This document shows positions 6,301-10,575 of a stretch of DNA of 10,575 nt, piece after piece; the first letter of the stretch is position 1, and every line of letters starts with the position of its first letter. The DNA is from JAZNGX01 sp045576675. Its GTDB lineage: Bacteria; Bacillota; Clostridia; Monoglobales; Firm-18. Both the position numbers and the translations under genes were made by a program. The DNA is taken from the NCBI GenBank assembly GCA_045576675.1, contig JAZNGX010000127.1, positions 1 through 10,575 on the forward strand, given 5' to 3'. Below the pieces are notes generated by a model. It was not told the origin of the DNA and did no database searches. It was given only the letters and a program-made list of their open reading frames with translations.

Positions 6301-9171
6301 GGAACAGAATATGGTACACATCCGTTTTACGGCGTTTCATCATCACATAACGTGGCAGAAAATATCCCCGGCACACAAATTTCACTTTCAGGTGACACTG
6401 TAGGAACTGTAGGTGACTTGCTCGTTCTTTCCACAGATGTTCTTCCATACAATGCAACAAACAAAATTGTTGAATGGAGCTGCGACAATTATCAAGTGGC
6501 AGAGGTTACAAACGGAATAGTCAAATGCAAAACGAATGGCACAGCAAACATTACTGCCACTTTGCAAAACGGTGCATCGGACACAATCAGAATAACAGTT
6601 ACTGATACAAGCCTTAAAATGAACTCTGGTAAATATGACATTGCACCGTGTTATCCATACACAGTCAGTGCAAGACTTTCATCGAGCGAATATTCACCCG
6701 AAGATATTGTGTGGAGCGTGGGCGATTCTGACCTTGCAACAGTAACAGGTAAAGGATATGCAAGGCTTAACGACGGAACATACGAGCTTTATGCAGAAGT
6801 AAATGCAAAAAGCGTAGGCAAAACCTTGGTATTTGCACAGATTTCCGGTCACGAAAGGCTCAGAACATCAGCCGTAATTGAAATAAGCAACAAGCTTATG
6901 ATTACCACAGAAAACGAAAAAGACAAGGACTACATTGCGTGTAAGATAAAAGAGGACACAAATAAAACCTACATTCTTGCAAGCTTTACGGACTTCGATG
7001 CAGAAAAATCAGATTATGAATGGAAGATTATAAGCAACGGCGGTCAGGCAAGCTTTGGCGAAATTATGTTTTTGCAGAATCCTGACAGAAATTCAGGCCT
7101 GGCAGGATTAATGATGGCTGAACTGATCGGCATCAGCAAGGGTGAAATAGAAATAAAGGTTGTATCATTAAAGGATGGTATGGAGGATTCGAGAAAAGTA
7201 ATGGTACAGGAGCCTTTGAAAATAATATCCTCAACCATAAGCGATGGCGAAACGAACGTATCTTTAAGAGGCGGTTACCTGCTTGGTCAGCAAGATGACA
7301 TTAATTTTTACGGATATCTGCCTTTAGATTTAGAATTTAACGAAAAAGTTGTATATGGTACTGCAGCTTCTGACACACCTGCACGCCTTCAGGACATATC
7401 CGACCATTCAAACAATGTATATTCACCAATTGATGTTGAAGAAAAGACAATAACATTATCATTTGCTTCTATGCCGGATATGACACTGGAATCAAACAAA
7501 AATTACAGACTTATTATTGAAAAGGATGCTATAAAGCCTGAAAATGAAGATGAGATACATACAGATGATATTGATTGGGAAGAGCTTTTGAGCTTCACAA
7601 CCGAGCCTGCAGGTCTGGCATATTTTAAAGAGATGCCAAACTTTACAAATTCCCCCACTGCATTTTTTAACAGTGACGAAGAACACAGATACTTTATTTC
7701 AGATATGACCAGACTTAACGAAATATTTAAAAATTCAGGTGCATCTTATTCACTTAAAACAAAAATTAAAAACACAATACGAAAAGATGAATGGACAGGT
7801 TCGTGCTTTGGAATTTCAATGACAACTGCACTTGTTAAAAACAAAACCTTAACTGCGGGTGACATTCACAGCGGAACCGAAACATTATATAAACTGCCCA
7901 AACCAAAAGACAGCACAGCGGTACGTGACTTTATAAACACATATCAGCAGACGCAGCATCTGTTCGAGCCGGAAGTTATCGGCTACGGCAGCGGAGCACT
8001 TGCACAGCAAAACTCCGTTCAGGATGCACTTCGTGCTATTGTTGCAAGAGCATCAAGGCTTACAGCAGATGACAGCTTTATATTAGGACTTAAAACAACC
8101 GATATATGCCACGCATTGCTTGTTCACCGCTTTAAAAACTATGATAACTACTACGAGCTTGAAATATATGATACAAGAACAATCAATTCTTCTACGCCAT
8201 TGGCAATGAGGATTTCAAAGGATTATTCAAGCTGTGAATTTGGTACAGATATTAATAGTCAAACAAACAAGCTCGATGGAATGCCGGAATATAACGCTGA
8301 AATCACAAGCATCAGTTATTACGAGCCTGCAAAAATATATAACGGCTCAGTTTCAAAAGCTTCTCTGACGGTAAGCACAAACGCACCTTATACAATTAAT
8401 GTAAATGGAGCAAGCATTGTGTTTGACGGAAACTCGTTTGGCGGTGACTTGAGCAAGGCAATATCTGTAAGACCGATATTGAACAATTCAGACACAACAT
8501 CATATGTTGTTACATTTGATAGCCTTAAAGATGTAAGCATCACAGCCAAAGATGCAGATATATCTGTAAGTGCTGTTACAGATAGTATGTACGCCGATGT
8601 TACAGCATCAGGAGTAAATGAAATTATAATCAACGGAAACTCAGAGAGTCTGGAGGTTTCCGGCAATAATATGCAATACACAGTAACAAAATCATCTCAC
8701 GGCTCTGATTACGACATTGCAGAAATATCAGGACAGGGAAGCTCAGTTAATGTTTACACCGAAAACAATTGTATAAAAGCGAAAGGTGATGGTATGGAAA
8801 GCCTTACTCTTACAAGCTTTAATGACAGTGGATACACAGAAACAACCTCAACTATCCCTGATAACAACATTGTAATCGGCACAGACGGAAGCATAGCGCA
8901 AAACAAATACCCTGTTACTGTAACAACATCAAAGCAAATCACAGATGACAGTTACATAATCAGCTTGCAATTCAATCAAATTATATCTGATATGATTGTA
9001 TATACAGCCGCATATTCCGCAGATGACAAGCTTTTGTTTGTAGAGTCTGTTGATATCGCAAATCCACAGATTACTGTACCGAAAAACCCCGATGTGTCAT
9101 ACTTTAAAACATTTGTATGGAATAAGAATATGACACCACTATCTAATACAAGCTGTTTGATTAATGAATAG
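3334..9171 (+). CDS. Giant secreted LRR_5 (BspA-like) protein with Ig-like domains and a predicted papain-like cysteine peptidase domain
   Basis: The product is 1945 residues. The ATG at 3334 follows GGGAG by 7 nt; the longer in-frame TTG at 3274 lies inside the promoter. Residues 1-24 are a signal peptide ending AYA. Residues 28 to about 1008 are BspA-like leucine-rich repeats with the unit I-x-x-x-AF-x-x-C-x-x-L...I. About 1012-1091 is a BIG2-type Ig domain (TVGTVGDLLVLS, LPYNATNKIVEWS). About 1092-1293 holds two further beta domains, and 1294-1425 is a Big_5-like domain ending FTTEP. About 1430-1668 contains WTGSCFGIS (Cys1491), CHALLVHRF (His1593) and YDTR (Asp1613), in the order and spacing of a papain-fold triad. 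About 1670-1860 is beta-rich, and 1861-1945 carries FVW (1927-1929) and MTPL (1933-1936). No sortase, SLH, dockerin or transmembrane anchor is seen. BspA-like proteins typically mediate adhesion; secreted proteolysis is inferred from motifs only. It is alone in its transcript or leads into the 68-residue gene. Confidence 0.93.
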   Translation: MKAKLLLAITTLITIFFVPSFAYAADGFNYYNEGNTAIIINCDKSLTGSVTIPEAIDGYTITGIGQNAFRDCTGITEVIIPDTVTMIDWCAFENCTSLENIVYSKNIIEIGGYAFRGCTALKEIIIPDTITAISGSSFEGCSSVEKITLGKNLKNIGENAFDGCVNVKEIYVDTICAEEVEDCFANAGTSTDGTHLFFSDNVTVIPCCFSDENNITTITLGKNITSSSYYWPFDGCRNLKQVYWNAVNAQESSYFRFLETNGDGFNVTIADDVTYLPPQAFEESAIKSVVLGKFLTEIGWSAFDDCRYLKHIYWNSENLQTNVFSDMNVDEGGLEVVFGDLVTVIPERTFEETLNLTSVVLGENIKTISKEAFRECENLKSIDLKNVETICEYAFRDCTAIESIKFGEALKTIEDDAFYCCTNLKTITTNKTAYISGDAFSGCSAIDTVYWNIPSHTDFVSGLFYGLDEIKIIFSDDIKRIPSRIIDNYNLITTVYTTLPDSLEEIGNSAFDNCKFPDGLDIPKNVRHIGSSAFNNSSTSFLKLGEGVITIGTAAFNNLTADSIELNLTNVEKIGSNAFMKCKNIKQLIIAENADCEIETKAFYNCDIKTLTIGKGVKSIDGTSFGYCTELETIYWRAEQIADYDRWSNAFAKIGSNSGGVSVIFEKTAKVVPAYLFYQSEGSSANPLIKQITITNSVTRINTNAFYGITEPINIDFSSIEYLEDYALYYCQIQTGKIDLKNAKHIGSYALPTNITGELSLKNARHIGDYAFYNCTGISCGEISLENAENIGYSAFDGCTMLAIENLIIGQADCIGIYAFRNVPLKGDVVIGAKLIKERAFANTLMQTLTFNTPSVFIDQSAFIKNSALTSIIFNARALYISFYAFEDCNSLVSVDLNSASAIIGSYTFRNCNNLTYLTDTNGIRNVGDYAFQNLEKLGGVYLPNVEYIGHYAFSDTAITHLTISPKTKYIGTNAFSWSKLGAGATLYPGTEYGTHPFYGVSSSHNVAENIPGTQISLSGDTVGTVGDLLVLSTDVLPYNATNKIVEWSCDNYQVAEVTNGIVKCKTNGTANITATLQNGASDTIRITVTDTSLKMNSGKYDIAPCYPYTVSARLSSSEYSPEDIVWSVGDSDLATVTGKGYARLNDGTYELYAEVNAKSVGKTLVFAQISGHERLRTSAVIEISNKLMITTENEKDKDYIACKIKEDTNKTYILASFTDFDAEKSDYEWKIISNGGQASFGEIMFLQNPDRNSGLAGLMMAELIGISKGEIEIKVVSLKDGMEDSRKVMVQEPLKIISSTISDGETNVSLRGGYLLGQQDDINFYGYLPLDLEFNEKVVYGTAASDTPARLQDISDHSNNVYSPIDVEEKTITLSFASMPDMTLESNKNYRLIIEKDAIKPENEDEIHTDDIDWEELLSFTTEPAGLAYFKEMPNFTNSPTAFFNSDEEHRYFISDMTRLNEIFKNSGASYSLKTKIKNTIRKDEWTGSCFGISMTTALVKNKTLTAGDIHSGTETLYKLPKPKDSTAVRDFINTYQQTQHLFEPEVIGYGSGALAQQNSVQDALRAIVARASRLTADDSFILGLKTTDICHALLVHRFKNYDNYYELEIYDTRTINSSTPLAMRISKDYSSCEFGTDINSQTNKLDGMPEYNAEITSISYYEPAKIYNGSVSKASLTVSTNAPYTINVNGASIVFDGNSFGGDLSKAISVRPILNNSDTTSYVVTFDSLKDVSITAKDADISVSAVTDSMYADVTASGVNEIIINGNSESLEVSGNNMQYTVTKSSHGSDYDIAEISGQGSSVNVYTENNCIKAKGDGMESLTLTSFNDSGYTETTSTIPDNNIVIGTDGSIAQNKYPVTVTTSKQITDDSYIISLQFNQIISDMIVYTAAYSADDKLLFVESVDIANPQITVPKNPDVSYFKTFVWNKNMTPLSNTSCLINE
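3415..6357 (+). repeat. LRR_5 array inside the giant protein, about 35 repeat units
   Basis: Some 35-38 units of about 21-25 residues carry an AF (sometimes SF, TF or AL) pair, most with Cys three residues on, then a short hydrophobic strand. Clear examples are QNAFRDCTGI, GYAFRGCTAL, EYAFRDCTAI, DYAFYNCTGI and SYTFRNCNNL. The cysteine is lost in several later units (for example IYAFRNVPL, ERAFANTLM), so the array is decaying or diversified at its C-terminal end. Five longer interludes interrupt it (see the hunt section). Confidence 0.9.
7621..8338 (+). other. Predicted papain-fold cysteine peptidase domain of the giant protein
   Basis: Within residues 1430-1668, Cys1491 lies at the start of a predicted helix (SCFGISMTTALV), as in papain-like enzymes. 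His1593 is followed by ALLVHRF, the usual HA-hydrophobic strand. Asp1613 in IYDTR lies 20 residues later, in the place of the papain Asn/Asp. Cys-His spacing is 102 residues, somewhat shorter than in papain. The assignment rests on motif order, not on a search; a catalytically dead or transglutaminase-like member of the fold is possible. Confidence 0.6.
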
Positions 9172-9174
9172 TTA

Positions 9175-9203
9175 AGACACGACAGAGCCGTTTCTCTGTG
9201 TTC
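9175..9203 (-). repeat. Degenerate copy A of the REP-like palindrome
   Basis: Starting 4 bp after the giant gene's stop codon, this 29-bp stretch matches the copy at 9578-9608 in order: ACACGA, AGA, CCGT and CTGTGTTC are shared, with a few substitutions in the C-run. Its own ends pair (ACAGAG/CTCTGT). It is in the opposite orientation to the copies at 9534, 10248 and 10292. Confidence 0.6.
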
Positions 9204-9205
9204 AT

Positions 9206-9237
9206 GAATTTGAATCTTGGTTAAAAGATTCAAATTC
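9206..9237. repeat. Perfect 13-bp inverted repeat with 6-nt loop
   Basis: GAATTTGAATCTT (9206-9218) and its exact complement (9225-9237) flank GGTTAA. It has only three G:C pairs and no T-run on either side, so it is not a canonical terminator. It may stabilise the 3' end of the giant mRNA, or be a protein site or the end of a small mobile element. Confidence 0.6.
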
Positions 9238-9290
9238 AAGACGAGAACTTTTGCTAGATGAATATAAAAAGTTTATGGGAGAATAATATT

Positions 9291-9497
9291 ATGAATTTAA
9301 TTATATCAATGACAAAGTTTCTCATTGTCTTTGTATTGGGTATTACATATATTTGTTCAGGGATTTTTTCTTGGAAATTCCCTCCAGGCGTTAGTTGGAG
9401 CTGGCGTGATACAGAATATGGTGAAACATTAAATATGATAGTATGTGTAGTTGCTGGTATATTATTAATTAGAGCATCTTTTGTATTTTTCTCATAA
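9291..9497 (+). CDS. Small two-helix membrane protein of unknown function
   Basis: The product is 68 residues from the ATG at 9291, which follows GGGAG at 9 nt. An in-frame ATG at 9258 adds 11 residues but lacks a ribosome binding site. Two hydrophobic segments (about residues 8-28 and 47-67) are joined by a short polar loop with three tryptophans, two prolines and charged residues (SWKFPPGVSWSWRD, then TEYGE). This suggests a helical hairpin in the cytoplasmic membrane. It has no signal cleavage site and no recognised family motif. Its base composition is more AT-rich than the giant gene before it. It lies between REP-like copies A and B, so it looks like an accessory insertion. It could be a small membrane regulator or a toxin-like peptide; nothing decides between these. 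Confidence 0.6.
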   Translation: MNLIISMTKFLIVFVLGITYICSGIFSWKFPPGVSWSWRDTEYGETLNMIVCVVAGILLIRASFVFFS

Positions 9498-9533
9498 TAT
9501 CATAAATCGAGCCTTTTTACCACGAAACACACA

Positions 9534-9608
9534 AACACAAGGGGACGGTTCTGTTGTGTGGTTACGGTCGAATGGTTAGAACACGATAGAACCGTCCCCC
9601 TGTGTTCT
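9534..9608. repeat. Paired REP-like repeats B and C forming a large inverted repeat
   Basis: Copy B (9534-9559) contains ACACAAGGGGACGGTTCTG. Copy C (9578-9608) is its reverse complement with few changes (AGAACCGTCCCCCTGTGTT). Over about 25 positions the arms pair with one mismatch and two G:U wobbles, around an 18-nt loop. This is the layout of paired REP/BIME elements. The element fills most of the gap between the 68-residue gene and the lipoprotein gene. Confidence 0.8.
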
Positions 9609-9633
9609 ATTAATTCAATGAAAGGTGAATGTT

Positions 9634-10245
9634 ATGAAATATTTATATTATATTTTGATATTTGCAGTGATAATGTTAAGTGGCTGTGAACATAATCAAG
9701 TAATAGAAAATGACGATAAACAATACTATATTGAAAAACAAAATTCATACAATGCTATTGCTAATGAAACAGAAATTAATACTACTGATGAAAATGACAT
9801 TATTTACACCAACAGAGAGTTGGGGTTTGAAATCAGCATCCCCGCACATTGGAATGATTATTATAAAATAACTAATACTCAGGGAGGTATTTGCGTTAAT
9901 TTTTATGGTAAAAGTCTTGCAGGTACTGGAGCAACAATTTCATCACAAAATGGATTGCCGCTGTTTTTCATTTTAGATGAAACAACTGTTGAATCTGAAA
10001 CTTTTGATAGCCGTCAAAAAGTAGGTACAGCCCAAAATGTAAATTATTATTTTGTTACTGGTACAGGTATGGATTTAGAGCCGATTTTAATGATAGATGA
10101 TGAGAATATAAAAAATCACAAAGCAATTTACGGTGAAGAATTATATGGTGATAATCAAATACCGATTATACAACAAGACAAAAGCAAAGCACTGCAAATG
10201 CAAAATGACATTCTACAAGTAATAAGATCATTTAGGGCTTTATAA
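9634..10245 (+). CDS. Lipoprotein of unknown function
   Basis: The product is 203 residues from the ATG at 9634, preceded by AAAGGTGA; an in-frame GTG at 9625 overlaps that site and is less likely. A short hydrophobic leader ends in the lipobox LSGC with Cys18, so the mature protein should be lipid-anchored on the outer face of the membrane. Residues 19-58 are a polar Asn/Glu/Asp-rich linker. A globular part starts with NRELGFEISIPAHWNDYY (about 60-77), a pattern seen, from memory, in several Firmicutes lipoproteins with a small beta domain, and runs to the end without catalytic motifs. It closes with KALQMQNDILQVIRSF, a likely amphipathic helix. The gene is AT-rich relative to the giant gene and is flanked by REP-like repeats on both sides, which suggests recent arrival. 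No convincing promoter is visible upstream. Confidence 0.8.
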   Translation: MKYLYYILIFAVIMLSGCEHNQVIENDDKQYYIEKQNSYNAIANETEINTTDENDIIYTNRELGFEISIPAHWNDYYKITNTQGGICVNFYGKSLAGTGATISSQNGLPLFFILDETTVESETFDSRQKVGTAQNVNYYFVTGTGMDLEPILMIDDENIKNHKAIYGEELYGDNQIPIIQQDKSKALQMQNDILQVIRSFRAL

Positions 10246-10247
10246 AC

Positions 10248-10310
10248 AACACAAGGGGACGGTTCTGTTGTCTTGAAATAATAGGACGATGAACACAAGG
10301 GGGACGGTCC
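10248..10310 (+). repeat. REP-like repeats D and E, direct copies after the lipoprotein gene
   Basis: Copy D (10248-10271) is identical over 24 bp to 9534-9557. Copy E (10292-10310) repeats the first part (AACACAAGGGGGACGGTCC, one extra G) and runs into the terminator that follows. Both are in the orientation of copy B. Confidence 0.75.
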
Positions 10311-10345
10311 GAGACCACTGAAAAAGTCAGTGTTTTCGGGCTTTT
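10309..10345 (+). terminator. Intrinsic terminator for the lipoprotein gene, fused to repeat E
   Basis: The arms CCGAGACCACTGA (10309-10321) and TCAGTGTTTTCGG (10327-10339) pair with one mismatch and one wobble around AAAAG. GCTTTT follows. The 5' arm overlaps the last bases of REP-like copy E. Confidence 0.65.
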
Positions 10346-10390
10346 AAAAAGCAACGATTAACTTTCCATAAAGAAAATCGTTGCTTTTTT
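10346..10390. terminator. Strong bidirectional terminator between lipoprotein and hslO
   Basis: A perfect 14-bp stem (AAAAAGCAACGATT / AATCGTTGCTTTTT, 10346-10359 with 10376-10389) encloses a 16-nt loop that can itself pair CTTT/AAAG. T-runs occur on both strands (10384-10390 on plus, complement of 10346-10350 on minus). It starts 5 bp beyond the hslO stop codon and serves both convergent transcripts. Confidence 0.9.
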
Positions 10391-10394
10391 AATG

Positions 10395-10575
10395 TTATCT
10401 CTTACAGCTTTTTAATAACTCTTTAAGCTCGTCTGTTGTAAATTTATATGTCTTATTACAAAAATGGCAGTCAACCTCTGTGCCTTTGTCATCATCAATT
10501 ATGGACTGCAAATCCTTTCTTCCGATAGAAATCAACGCACGCTCAACACGCTCGGTGCTGCAGTCGCATTTATAA
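10395..10575 (-). CDS. hslO: Hsp33 redox-regulated chaperone, C-terminal part (runs off right edge)
   Basis: The last 60 codons are present, ending at TAA 10395-10397; the first base belongs to a split codon and the N-terminal domain lies outside the window. The visible part is the zinc-binding redox switch of Hsp33: YKCDCSTERVERAL, then GRKDLQSIIDDDKGTEVDC, then HFCNKTYKFTTDEL. The four cysteines follow CxC-x30-CxxC, the family spacing. In Hsp33 these cysteines hold zinc when reduced and form disulfides under oxidative stress, activating the cytoplasmic holdase chaperone. The protein ends a few residues after LKELLKSCKR, as usual for the family, and a strong terminator follows at once. A fifth cysteine near the end (KSCKR) is outside the motif. 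Confidence 0.93.
   Translation of the reverse strand, partial: YKCDCSTERVERALISIGRKDLQSIIDDDKGTEVDCHFCNKTYKFTTDELKELLKSCKR

Noticed and set aside
9050..9171. Sortase LPXTG, SLH or dockerin anchor at the C-terminus of the giant protein
   Set aside because: There is no LPXTG-hydrophobic-charged tail, no SLH repeat and no paired calcium-binding dockerin motif; the chain ends SCLINE.
9534..10310. CRISPR array
   Set aside because: Repeats are few, in both orientations, irregularly spaced, and genes lie between them; there is no spacer pattern or cas gene.

Overview
The window looks like a low-to-moderate GC Gram-positive chromosome of the class Clostridia, most likely a gut or anaerobic-consortium lineage. 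This is inferred from strong AGGAGG-type ribosome binding sites, TTGnnn/TATAAT sigma-A promoters, a clostridial-type 6S RNA, a BspA-like leucine-rich-repeat secreted protein, and a C-terminal F-V-W...M-x-P-L module recalled from clostridial secreted proteins. No species is claimed.

Layout. At 1-474 (minus) is the N-terminal part of a secreted protein that runs off the left edge. It is preceded by a long untranslated leader (about 475-706) with clear secondary structure and a strong promoter at 713-741. At 828-1754 (minus) is an AEC-family permease. Just upstream of it on the same strand is a 6S regulatory RNA (about 1815-2017) with its own sigma-A promoter and a hairpin at its 3' end. At 2080-2289 (minus) is a 69-residue acidic protein, then at 2383-3213 (minus) a membrane-anchored polysaccharide deacetylase.

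Divergent from the deacetylase, across a 120-bp promoter region, is the dominant gene of the window. At 3334-9171 (plus) it encodes a 1945-residue secreted protein: signal peptide, a roughly 1000-residue LRR_5/BspA-like array, several Ig-like domains, a predicted papain-like cysteine-peptidase domain, and a beta-rich C-terminal region. It shows no LPXTG, SLH or dockerin anchor.

The right part (9172-10345) is an accessory-looking stretch. Five copies of a roughly 25-30-bp palindromic repeat, with core GGGGACGGTTCT or its complement, lie around two AT-rich orphan genes: a 68-residue two-helix membrane protein (9291-9497) and a 203-residue lipoprotein (9634-10245). Two terminators in tandem (10309-10345 and 10346-10390) separate these from the C-terminal 60 codons of Hsp33 (hslO) on the minus strand at the right edge.

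How it works together. Three genes and one RNA concern general physiology (6S RNA, permease, Hsp33 and possibly the small acidic protein). The secreted and surface genes (1-474, deacetylase, LRR-peptidase, lipoprotein) point to envelope or host/substrate interaction. The divergent deacetylase/LRR-peptidase pair, with a shared short direct repeat between them, is the best candidate for an under-described functional unit. That coupling is inference.
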